Program-made: the position numbers and the translations under genes
From: Planctomycetota bacterium
GTDB taxonomy: Bacteria > Planctomycetota > UBA8108 > UBA1146 > JAJFFE01
Assembly (NCBI GenBank): GCA_021776775.1
Contig: JAJFFE010000277.1
Coordinates: 1 to 47,115 of the forward strand
Length of the DNA: 47,115 nt
Reading direction: 5' to 3'
Part shown: piece after piece, positions 1-8,083 of the stretch
Position numbering within the stretch: position 1 is the first letter of the stretch
Layout of the letters: each line of letters opens with the position of its first letter
Notes under the pieces: generated by a model
Seen by the model: the letters and a program-made list of their open reading frames with translations, nothing else
Databases searched by the model: none
Told to the model about the DNA's origin: nothing

Positions 1-3000
1 GTCCGCCATCTCGATGGTTTGGTCGTCGTGCTCGACGGTCACCACCGAGTTTCCGAGATCACGCAAGCGCATCAATGATCGCAAGAGCCGCTCAGTGTCG
101 CGTTGGTGCAGTCCGATGGTCGGTTCATCCAGTACGTAGAGGACGCCGACGAGATGGCTGCCGATCTGTGTCGCGAGCCGAATCCGCTGCGCTTCTCCCC
201 CGGACAGTGTTTCGGTAGTTCGATCGAGGGTCAGATACTCGAGACCGACGTCTACCAAGAATTGGAGTCGCTGCCCGATCTCCCGGAGTACCTCGTCGGC
301 GATGGTCGCTTGGCGAGCGTCGAGTTCGATGGTCTCGAAGAAACGGTGCGCCTGCCCGATCGACATCGAGACGACTTCGTGGATGCCTACCCCGCCAGCG
401 CTCACGTTGCGGAGTTCTGGGCGGAGTCGGCCGCCGTGGCAATCCGAACATGGGAGTTTGGCCATTCGCTCTTCGAGAGCGCGACGCCATCGAGGTGATC
501 CGGCTTTCTCGTACCAGTTCCGGAGGAGCTCGTTCACGCCTTCCCAGGAGCTACTGTACTGCATACCGCGAACCATGCTGCGGTAGCGAACCTTGTACAC
601 TTGACCGCCCGTGCCGTCGTAGAGAAGGCTTCGCATCTTCTTGGTCAGTTTGCGAACCGGTCGATCGAAATCGAGGTTGGCGGCGGCAAAGGCCGCCTTC
701 ACAACTTTGTAGATGCGACCCTTCTTTCGCGACATCCACCGGCCAACTTGGTGGTCCATCGCGCCGTCCATTGCGGGAAGGTCGGGATCTGTGAACAGAG
801 ACTCGGGATCTAATTCGTAGCGCACCCCCAGGCCGTGGCAACCAGGGCACGCACCAGAGTGGTGGTTGAACGAGAACAGGCGTGGAGTGAGCTCTTCGCG
901 CCAGGTGAAGTGTCCATCGGGGCATGACGGCAGTCGCGTTCCCCGCAGACTCAGCCGACCGTCTTGTGAGACGACGCGCAGCCGGTCTCCGCCGCGTCGA
1001 TACGCCTCTTCAATGCTCTCTGCAAGACGCGGCGTTCCAACCTTGGTCGGGACGACGCGATCGATGATCAGGTACACCTCGGACTTGCGAGCTATCTTGG
1101 TTTTGGCGTCGACGTCTTCGAGGCGCAGCACTTCACCCATGGAGTCGCCGGGAGACATGACCAAGACGCGAATGAACCCTTCACGCACGAGATCGGCGGC
1201 GCGATCGACCAGCTTCACGGCCGCGCTGGTCCGTGCGTCGTCGAAGAGTGGCGCCAGGATATAGGTCTTCTCTGATCCGAATTCTTCCGCGACTCGGCGG
1301 GCCGCCGCCGACGGGGTGAGCGAATCGAGCGGGGCTTCGCACTCCGGGCAGTGAGGAGTTCCTGCCCGCGCGAAGAGCAGACGAAGGTAGTCGTAAATCT
1401 CGGTACTCGTTGCGACGGTCGAACGGGGACTAGACGAACCTGCCTTCTGATCGATCGCGATCGCGGGAGCGATACCTTCGACTCGATCGCATTCGGCGTT
1501 TTGCATGCGACCGAGAAAGCGGCGTGCGTAGGTACTCAGGCTCTCCACGTAGCGGCGCTGCCCCTCGGCAAACAAGATGTCGAATGCGAGAGTGCTCTTG
1601 CCAGAGCCCGACGGTCCGGTGATGACCGTGAACTTGCCGCGGGGGATGTCGACATTGATATTCTTGAGATTGTGCTCGCGTGCGCCGATCACGGAGAATC
1701 GATCGGTCGGTTCGCGACCGGCGCCCCGCTTCTTCCCGCGGGTGACTCGTTCCGGGCGTCGATTTTCGAGCACCCGCGCCAACGCGTCTCCGGTAGGCCC
1801 GGGGTCCTGAGCCACCTCTTCCGGGGATCCGGTGACGACGACACGGCCGCCGCCCGCGCCGCCCTCTGGGCCGAGATCGATGATGTAATCTGCGACTTTG
1901 ACGACGTCGAGGTTATGTTCGATCACGATGACCGTGTTGCCATTGTCGACGAGCCGGTTCAACGTGACGAGGAGCTTGCGAATATCCTCGAAGTGTAGGC
2001 CGGTCGTCGGCTCGTCCAGGACGTAGAGCGTGCGTCCGGTTGCGCTTTTTCGCAACTCGTGAGCTAGTTTCACGCGTTGCGCCTCGCCACCGGACACCGT
2101 CGTTGACGGTTGCCCGAGAGCAACGTAGCCCAACCCCACGTCGACGAGTGTTTGCAGCGTACGGTTGATCTTCGGCATGTCCCGGAAGAACTCGCACGCC
2201 TCTTCGATGGGCATATCGAGCACGTCTGAAATGGACTTGCCGCGGTACGTGACCTCTAGCGTTTCCGCATTGTATCGACGCCCGTGACACTCTTCGCAAT
2301 CGACGGAGACGTCTGCAAGGAACTGCATGCTGACCGTGATCACGCCGGCGCCTTCGCAGTTCTCGCAGCGTCCACCTTTGACGTTGAAGGAGAACCGTCC
2401 TTTGTTGTATCCGCGCACCTTCGCTTCCTTGGTGGTCGCGTACAGATTCCGGATCTCGTCGAATACTTTCGTGTAGGTGCCTGGGTTTGATCGTGGTGTA
2501 CGACCGATCGGGCTCTGGTTGATCTCAATGATCTTGTCGATCGAGTCGAGACCCTCGACAGAGTCGTGCGCTCCCGGTTCCTCACTCTTTAGGCCTAGGT
2601 GACGGCAAGCGGCGCGAACGAGAATGGTGTCGATGAGTGTCGATTTGCCCGACCCAGAAACGCCGGTTACCGCAACGAAGAGGCCGAGGGGAAACTCGAC
2701 GTCGATGCCGGTGAGGTTGTGTTGCCGTGCCCCGCGTACCACGATCTTCTCGGGGCCCGGCACTCGTCGTTCATCCGGAAGCTCAATAGAGCTCTCGCCA
2801 GAGAGGTAGCGACCGGTCACGGACTGTCGATTGTTGCGAACCTCTTTGACGGATCCCGCGGCGACGATCTCGCCTCCGTGGACGCCGGCACCGGGCCCAA
2901 CGTCGATGACGTAATCCGCCGCTTCGATCGTCTCTTGATCGTGTTCGACGACGAGCACGGAGTTGCCGAGGTCGCGGAGTTTGCGAAGCGTTTCCAGCAT

Positions 3001-4593
3001 GGCGCGATTGTCGCGGGCGTGAAGACCAATCGACGGCTCGTCGAGAACGTAGAGAACACCGCGAAGTCCCGAACCAAGTTGCGAGGCGAGCCGGATTCGT
3101 TGCGCTTCTCCGCCTGACAAAGTGTCCGCCGAACGGTGCAACGAGAGATAGCCAAGCCCCACTCGATCCATGAACTCGAGACGGTGGCTGATCTCTTTGA
3201 GGATCGGGCGTCCGACGGGTTCCTCGGGTTCGGTGAAGGTCACAGAGTCGAAAGCGACACGAGCGTCGGAGACGGTCAACGTCGAGTATTCGTCGATGCT
3301 CTTCTCTTTGAACAACACCGACCGTGGTTCAGGTCGTAGTCGAGAACCGGCGCACTCTGGGCAGTCCCCGAACGTCATCCACTTTTCGAGATTGCTGCTG
3401 CCCGTTTCTCGGTACGTCTCCTCCATGCGAAGGACGATCCCCGTGAAGTCACCTTTCTTGACGCGACTCTTCTTGCGACGTCCCCTCCAGTGTTGCTTTT
3501 TGGTTTGCGCTCCGACTTTGGCTCGGCGACTGCCGCTGCCGAGCAGCAGCGCCGACCGCGCGTCGGTGTCGATCTCCGACCATGGCGTATCTATGTCGAA
3601 GCCCAGATCTCGACCGAGGGACTCCAGTTCTTCGAGGTTGAGCTTCGCGTAGAGCACGACGCCGTTCTTCGTTGTCGTGGCAATTGCGCCTTGGCGCAGG
3701 CTAAGCGATGCATCGGGAACCAAGGCGTCCAGAGATACGGTGCGTGCCCGACCGAGGCCGTCGCATCGTGGACAGGCGCCGTGCGGAGAATTGAAGGAGA
3801 ACAGTCTCGGTTCGAGTTCGGGGACGCTGATCTCGCACTTGGGGCAGGCGAATCTGCTCGAGCGAAGGAAGGAGGTGCCATCGACGACGAGGTCCACTAG
3901 GCCGCCGCCGACTTCGAGTGCTTTCTCCACCGACTCGGAGAATCGGGATCGGCGGGCCGGTTCGAGGCGCACGCGGTCATAGACCACCTCGATGGTGTGG
4001 CGTTCGTACCGAGCGAGTGTGATTTCCTCGTCGAGTCGACGGATCTCTCCGTCGATGCGCACGCGAACGAATCCTTGATCGCGAAGGTCCGTGAGTTCCT
4101 TGCGATACTCCCCTTTGCGGTCCAACACAATCGGAGCGGCGACCAGAACGTCTTCACCCGGCCACTCGTGGTACGCCGCGTCGACGATTTGCTCGACCGT
4201 GCGACTCTGAATCTCGTCTCCGCATTTTGGGCAGTGAGGTTTCCCCAACCGTGCGAACAGCAGGCGAAGATGGTCGAGGATCTCGGTGATCGTCCCGACC
4301 GTTGATCGCGGGTTTCTCGAGATGGTCTTCTGGTCGATGCTGATCGTCGGGCTCAGCCCTTCGATGTGTTCAACGCGCGGTTTGTCCAATCGTCCCAGGT
4401 ACTGACGGGCGTACGACGAGAGACTTTCGACGAACCGACGTTGACCTTCACGATAGACCACGTCGTACGCCAACGAAGATTTCCCCGAACCCGACAGTCC
4501 GGTGACGACGACCAGGCAGTTGCGTGGGATCTCGATATCAACATTGCGAAGATTGTGCTCCGCGGCGCCGCGGACGACGATGTGGTCGGACAA
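1..4593 (-). CDS. uvrA: Excinuclease ABC subunit A, tandem double-length form (3' end outside window)
   Basis: DNA-damage recognition ATPase of the UvrABC nucleotide excision repair system. The frame is open for 1531 codons from 4593 to the window edge, longer than a whole standard UvrA (about 940-950 aa). Copy 1 spans residues 1 to about 945: Walker A GLSGSGKS near 29, the zinc-finger pairs CPKC and CPRC, signature LSGGEAQR near 490, a second Walker A GVSGSGKS near 648, zinc pairs CENC and CEEC, and signature VSGGEAQR near 835. A basic linker (near ENRRPERVTRGKKRG) leads to copy 2, which restarts with GAREHNLKN near residue 968, Walker A GPSGSGKS near 1000 and LSGGEAQR near 1460; its C-terminal half lies beyond position 1. 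The start is TTG, because an in-frame TAG sits one codon upstream at 4597-4599 and no other start precedes the first conserved block; its ribosome binding site is weak. It lies 46 nt after the upstream phosphatase gene, probably in one operon. Fused double UvrA proteins are known in Chlamydiae. Confidence 0.95.
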   Translation of the reverse strand, partial: MSDHIVVRGAAEHNLRNVDIEIPRNCLVVVTGLSGSGKSSLAYDVVYREGQRRFVESLSSYARQYLGRLDKPRVEHIEGLSPTISIDQKTISRNPRSTVGTITEILDHLRLLFARLGKPHCPKCGDEIQSRTVEQIVDAAYHEWPGEDVLVAAPIVLDRKGEYRKELTDLRDQGFVRVRIDGEIRRLDEEITLARYERHTIEVVYDRVRLEPARRSRFSESVEKALEVGGGLVDLVVDGTSFLRSSRFACPKCEISVPELEPRLFSFNSPHGACPRCDGLGRARTVSLDALVPDASLSLRQGAIATTTKNGVVLYAKLNLEELESLGRDLGFDIDTPWSEIDTDARSALLLGSGSRRAKVGAQTKKQHWRGRRKKSRVKKGDFTGIVLRMEETYRETGSSNLEKWMTFGDCPECAGSRLRPEPRSVLFKEKSIDEYSTLTVSDARVAFDSVTFTEPEEPVGRPILKEISHRLEFMDRVGLGYLSLHRSADTLSGGEAQRIRLASQLGSGLRGVLYVLDEPSIGLHARDNRAMLETLRKLRDLGNSVLVVEHDQETIEAADYVIDVGPGAGVHGGEIVAAGSVKEVRNNRQSVTGRYLSGESSIELPDERRVPGPEKIVVRGARQHNLTGIDVEFPLGLFVAVTGVSGSGKSTLIDTILVRAACRHLGLKSEEPGAHDSVEGLDSIDKIIEINQSPIGRTPRSNPGTYTKVFDEIRNLYATTKEAKVRGYNKGRFSFNVKGGRCENCEGAGVITVSMQFLADVSVDCEECHGRRYNAETLEVTYRGKSISDVLDMPIEEACEFFRDMPKINRTLQTLVDVGLGYVALGQPSTTVSGGEAQRVKLAHELRKSATGRTLYVLDEPTTGLHFEDIRKLLVTLNRLVDNGNTVIVIEHNLDVVKVADYIIDLGPEGGAGGGRVVVTGSPEEVAQDPGPTGDALARVLENRRPERVTRGKKRGAGREPTDRFSVIGAREHNLKNINVDIPRGKFTVITGPSGSGKSTLAFDILFAEGQRRYVESLSTYARRFLGRMQNAECDRVEGIAPAIAIDQKAGSSSPRSTVATSTEIYDYLRLLFARAGTPHCPECEAPLDSLTPSAAARRVAEEFGSEKTYILAPLFDDARTSAAVKLVDRAADLVREGFIRVLVMSPGDSMGEVLRLEDVDAKTKIARKSEVYLIIDRVVPTKVGTPRLAESIEEAYRRGGDRLRVVSQDGRLSLRGTRLPSCPDGHFTWREELTPRLFSFNHHSGACPGCHGLGVRYELDPESLFTDPDLPAMDGAMDHQVGRWMSRKKGRIYKVVKAAFAAANLDFDRPVRKLTKKMRSLLYDGTGGQVYKVRYRSMVRGMQYSSSWEGVNELLRNWYEKAGSPRWRRALEERMAKLPCSDCHGGRLRPELRNVSAGGVGIHEVVSMSIGQAHRFFETIELDARQATIADEVLREIGQRLQFLVDVGLEYLTLDRTTETLSGGEAQRIRLATQIGSHLVGVLYVLDEPTIGLHQRDTERLLRSLMRLRDLGNSVVTVEHDDQTIEMAD

Positions 4594-4639
4594 ACGCTAG
4601 CTCACTCGCACAAAGGGAGGGTTGAACTCAGAACGGCTG

Positions 4640-5482
4640 CTAGCGTCCGGGATGCGGGGGACCCGTTCGCAGTGCTTCGAGAAGAGCAGTATGGATCGTG
4701 GGAGCTCCCGCGACGAGAGATCCTCCAAAGAGAAAATCGCGGCCACCGCTGACGTCGGAGACGACGCCACCCGCCTCGGTTACCAGGAGCGCACCGGCTG
4801 CAATATCGTGTGCGTGGAGGTGGTACTCCCAGAATCCGGCAAAGACTCCGGCTGCCGTGTGTGCGAGATCGAGACAAGCGCTACCGCAACGTCGAATCTC
4901 ACGAGATTCCAGTAGCAGCTTCTCGAACGTCGCCATCGCTCCGGCGGCGATCTCGCGACGCTCGTACGAAAAGCCGGTCGCGAGTAGTGCGTCGCCTAGG
5001 CTTTCGCAGTTTGCAACACGGATGGGCGCCCCGTTGCGATACGCGCCTTGACCGGCGGCGGCCCAGTAGGTCTCACCCAATCGAGGGGCGTGGACGACTG
5101 CCAGCAGCGGTGTTTCCCGTGACCACAGGGCGATCGACACCGAGAACATCGGATGGCCATGCGCATAGTTCGTGGTGCCGTCGAGAGGGTCGACGATCCA
5201 GACGCGATCGGATCGCTCGAGTCCTTCGGCTCCCGACTCTTCCGCGAGCGTGGCGTCGTTTGGAAACCGGGATCGGATCGAATCGAGAATCAGCCGTTCG
5301 GAGCGAAGATCGGCGTTGGTCACGAGGTCTCTGCGTCCCTTGAGTTCGACTTCGAGCCTGTCAATTGCCAGCCCCTGCGCGTCCTCAAACAATTCGAGGA
5401 GTTGCTCGCCGGCACGACGTGCCACGTCGACGATGAACGCGAGATCCGCCTGTGCGGGTTTCACCGAACCGGGGTCGCTCAC
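4640..5482 (-). CDS. Inositol monophosphatase family phosphatase
   Basis: A Mg-dependent, Li-sensitive-type sugar or inositol phosphatase fold of 280 aa, close to E. coli SuhB (267 aa). The metal-site motifs are visible: EESG (residues 81-84), IVDPLDGTTN (96-105) and AHDIAAGALLVTEAGG starting near 224, with catalytic-site aspartates D98, D101 and D226. The start is chosen as GTG at 5482, which overlaps the ddl stop codon by 4 nt (GTGA); a longer reading to 5596 would sit inside ddl and adds an Arg-rich stretch unlike the family. The overlap suggests translational coupling to ddl. The substrate cannot be told from sequence: inositol-1-phosphate, histidinol phosphate, PAP or fructose-1,6-bisphosphate are all used within this family. 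Confidence 0.92.
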   Translation of the reverse strand: MSDPGSVKPAQADLAFIVDVARRAGEQLLELFEDAQGLAIDRLEVELKGRRDLVTNADLRSERLILDSIRSRFPNDATLAEESGAEGLERSDRVWIVDPLDGTTNYAHGHPMFSVSIALWSRETPLLAVVHAPRLGETYWAAAGQGAYRNGAPIRVANCESLGDALLATGFSYERREIAAGAMATFEKLLLESREIRRCGSACLDLAHTAAGVFAGFWEYHLHAHDIAAGALLVTEAGGVVSDVSGGRDFLFGGSLVAGAPTIHTALLEALRTGPPHPGR

Positions 5483-6570
5483 TCCTCGGTGCCGGCGTGG
5501 AGGGTCTCGGCGCCGCGTGCAAGATACGCGGACAGCGCGTAGTCGATCAGCCTTCGACACAGCGACGTCATGTCGAGGCCGTGCTCTTTGGCACACTTCG
5601 GGAACAAGCTCTCGGCGGTGAGCCCGGGCACGGTTTGCGTCTCGAGTACGACGGGCCCGTCCGCGCCGATAATCACGTCGAGCCGGCTCATTCCGCCGAG
5701 TTGAAGCTCCTCGTGAATGGAGAGCGCCATCTCCTCGAGGTGGGTCCGCAATTCAGCTTCGAGCGAAGCCGGCACTGTCTCGCGCGCCTTCGACCCGTCG
5801 TACTTCGCTTCGTAGTCGAAGAACCCACTCCCGCTGAGAGGTTCGATCTCCACGATCGGCAGCACTTCCGGTGGGCTCGTCGCTCGCGTACCCAAGCACG
5901 GAACCGATACTTCTCGTCCCGCGATGAATCGTTCGACCAACACGTTGCGGTCTCGCGAGAACGCCGCGTCGAGACTTTCCGTCAAGGACTCGGTGTCGCT
6001 CGCTAGCAGGACGCCGCACGATGATCCCGAGGCGACGGGCTTCACGACAACCGGCAACCCCACTTCTACGGAGATTGCGGTTAGCACGTCGTTCGGAGCG
6101 TCGAGCCAGTCTTCGCGTGAAATCGTGCCGCCAGCTGCGACTTCGTAGCCGAGGGCGCGGACGCGTTCCCGGAACGTCTCTTTGTTCATGGTGACCGCGC
6201 TCGCGTGCACACTGGCTCCGGTGTACGGAATACCCGCGATCTCGAGCATGCCCTGCAGTGTTCCGTCTTCTCCGGGCCCGCCATGAAGTGCATTGAACAC
6301 GACGCCGAGTCCGTCGGCGCGTAGTTTGGCGATGACGTCGATCGGGTGGCGAGGCGTACCCGACTCGGAGAATTCTTGCTCGTCGGCGTCGAGTACGCAC
6401 CATCCCTCGAGATCCCAACGAACCGGAACGACCTCGAGTCCGGGACCGGCGACGCTTTCCGCGCGCAAAGCGGCGATCACTTCGGCGGCGGATTCAATAG
6501 AGACTGCGCGTTCATCCCAATATCCTCCGAAGAGGACAGCGACCCGCGATTGGCTACCGGAGTTCAACAA
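5479..6570 (-). CDS. ddl: D-alanine--D-alanine ligase
   Basis: An ATP-grasp enzyme of 363 aa that makes D-Ala-D-Ala for peptidoglycan precursors in the cytoplasm. Family signatures are present: the N-terminal GGYWDERAVS (family GGxSxExxVS, with the catalytic Glu kept), HGGPGEDGTLQG, YTGASVHASAVTMNK, VVKPVASGSSCG, the omega-loop DYEAKY and RLDVII. The usual ExN metal-ligand motif before PG reads ETQTVPG here, so Asn is replaced by Gln. The start is TTG at 6570, directly after the TGA of the upstream prenyl synthase; AAAGG lies 5 nt before it (or 8 nt before a second TTG at 6567). It is in one operon with the polyprenyl synthase, which fits a cell-wall theme. Other D-Ala-D-X ligases cannot be excluded. 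Confidence 0.93.
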   Translation of the reverse strand: MLNSGSQSRVAVLFGGYWDERAVSIESAAEVIAALRAESVAGPGLEVVPVRWDLEGWCVLDADEQEFSESGTPRHPIDVIAKLRADGLGVVFNALHGGPGEDGTLQGMLEIAGIPYTGASVHASAVTMNKETFRERVRALGYEVAAGGTISREDWLDAPNDVLTAISVEVGLPVVVKPVASGSSCGVLLASDTESLTESLDAAFSRDRNVLVERFIAGREVSVPCLGTRATSPPEVLPIVEIEPLSGSGFFDYEAKYDGSKARETVPASLEAELRTHLEEMALSIHEELQLGGMSRLDVIIGADGPVVLETQTVPGLTAESLFPKCAKEHGLDMTSLCRRLIDYALSAYLARGAETLHAGTEE

Positions 6571-7590
6571 TCAGACCTTTCGTTCGACGACGTAGTTGGC
6601 GATGGCACGAAACGCAACGCCCCCGTCGCTGTCTTGCGATGATAGCAATTCGAACTGTTCGATTCCCGCTTCTATGCGGCGCCGCGACTCGGCTTCGCCA
6701 AACTCGACCGCGCCGCACGTATGGTAGAGGTCGATGACCCACTGAACTTCGGCGTCGTCGGTGGCGGCGCGTTCCTTGGCCTGAATCGCGATGAGCCGTT
6801 GGCGGTCGGCCGACGTGAGATCTCCCCGCTCGAGAGAGTACGCATAGAGAAGGCTTGGCTTTCCTTCACGAATGTCGCATCCGATTTCGCCGCCACGCCC
6901 CTTCCCGGGAGTCAGGTCGAGTAAGTCGTCGCGAATCTGAAATGCGGGTCCGATTTCCTCCCCGACCGCCCACAGCGCATCGACATCGGCCTCCCGCCCG
7001 GCGAGATGCGCGGCTCCGACCCAGCCAAGGGCTAGGTATTTTCCCGTTTTCTGCCGAACGATCGACTCGTACTGTCTGAGGGTGAAGTGAGGATCAGCGC
7101 GCTGGCCGAGGTCGAGCGCTTGTCCGACAACCGTTTGCCGAAACACAGTCGTAAACGTTTCGTGGAGCGAGTAACCGACGCTCGGGCTCTGGCGCGCGGC
7201 CTGTCCGACGAATCGATACGCCTCTGCGAGCAAGAAATCGCCGACGTTGAGTGCTTCTTCGATCCCAACTTCTACCCATAAAGTCTTTTGACCACGGCGG
7301 TAACGATCTCCGTCCTCGATGTCGTCGTGGATCAGAAGCACATTGTGAAGGAGCTCTGTCGCCATTGCGAAGTCCTCTGCAGAGCTGGAGTTAGCGCCCC
7401 AGTGCTCGGCCAGCCACAACGTCCAGCTCGGTCGCAACCTCTTTCCACCCGTGGTCAATTGGTGGGTGAGCCCGCGAGATATTCCCGGTAAATCCCATGA
7501 GGATTGGTACTTGTCGAGCATCTCTTCGACTCGTGGGTGAGCGTGACGGAGAACTTCCGGGGGGTCGTAACTCGAGGCGCCGGTCATCAT
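6571..7590 (-). CDS. Polyprenyl diphosphate synthase (trans-isoprenyl)
   Basis: An all-helical trans-prenyltransferase of 339 aa that elongates allylic diphosphates with isopentenyl diphosphate. The first aspartate-rich motif is HDDIEDGD (DDIED at residues 89-93) and the second is IRDDLLDL (DDLLD at 221-225); GGKRLRP, which binds diphosphate, is at 48-54. The start is set at the ATG at 7590, where GGGAGA lies 6 nt upstream; the frame is open to 7671 but those extra 27 codons carry no family similarity. It is the first gene of the operon with ddl, the phosphatase and uvrA. Product chain length (geranylgeranyl, or longer for quinone or undecaprenyl-type carriers) is not readable with confidence. 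Confidence 0.92.
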   Translation of the reverse strand: MMTGASSYDPPEVLRHAHPRVEEMLDKYQSSWDLPGISRGLTHQLTTGGKRLRPSWTLWLAEHWGANSSSAEDFAMATELLHNVLLIHDDIEDGDRYRRGQKTLWVEVGIEEALNVGDFLLAEAYRFVGQAARQSPSVGYSLHETFTTVFRQTVVGQALDLGQRADPHFTLRQYESIVRQKTGKYLALGWVGAAHLAGREADVDALWAVGEEIGPAFQIRDDLLDLTPGKGRGGEIGCDIREGKPSLLYAYSLERGDLTSADRQRLIAIQAKERAATDDAEVQWVIDLYHTCGAVEFGEAESRRRIEAGIEQFELLSSQDSDGGVAFRAIANYVVERKV

Positions 7591-7629
7591 CGGGGTCTCC
7601 CGCAGGGGTCGATCCAGGGTCAGCGCCGA

Positions 7630-7657
7630 ATCATAACGACCCGCGTAGATGTGGAAA
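7630..7657 (-). promoter_or_regulatory. Candidate sigma-70 promoter for the prenyl synthase-ddl-uvrA operon
   Basis: On the minus strand TTTCCA (7657-7652) and TATGAT (7635-7630) are separated by 16 bp, about 40 bp ahead of the ATG at 7590. Inferred from motif match only. Confidence 0.4.
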
Positions 7658-8083
7658 GCGCTCCGCTCCAACCTGGTCAGACTTTACAGGGCCCAGACCG
7701 CCGCTAGAATTCGAGTTGCAAGAAGTGGAGTGATCGGCGTCTCCTGGATTACTTCTCGTTGCCACCCGGCCCGGTCGCCGTTTCGAAGTTGCGGCAGGTT
7801 TTGCGGGTGTCTCTTCGACCACGAACTATGATCGTAGGCGTCGTCGCCTGGAGCGTAGTCGCCTGGAACCCAGGTTCACGGATCGAAGTCGCGTGAGATC
7901 ACCGGCAATTGCCCGGATAACGGGGATTACCCGGATCCCATGCATGGTTCACGAATCATTCGTCACGTGACGGGATCGTTCGAGAGCCGCGGCGGCAGTT
8001 TTCACCCGGTTCGCTGCGAGGCAGCGAACGCGGAGATATCTGAGGCCAAGCGAATTAAGATTCGCCGCGAAGGACGTGAGACG
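7658..8083. other. Divergent intergenic region and structured leader of the cohesin/dockerin gene
   Basis: About 430 bp between the minus-strand operon and the plus-strand secreted-protein gene. It holds a short direct repeat (GTCGCCTGGA twice, about 20 bp apart, near 7847 and 7868) and two perfect hairpins just ahead of the start codon: GTTCGCTGC/GCAGCGAAC at 8009-8029 (9 bp stem, 3 nt loop) and GCGAAT/ATTCGC at 8050-8065. No convincing promoter for the plus-strand gene was found. The frame of the gene is open from 7940, but coding there looks unlikely because the signal peptide lies further in. Confidence 0.5.

Noticed and set aside
103..4305. Many short plus-strand frames (for example 1351-1998 and 2599-3117)
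   Set aside because: All are shadows of the long minus-strand uvrA frame, which uses TTG and runs off the edge.
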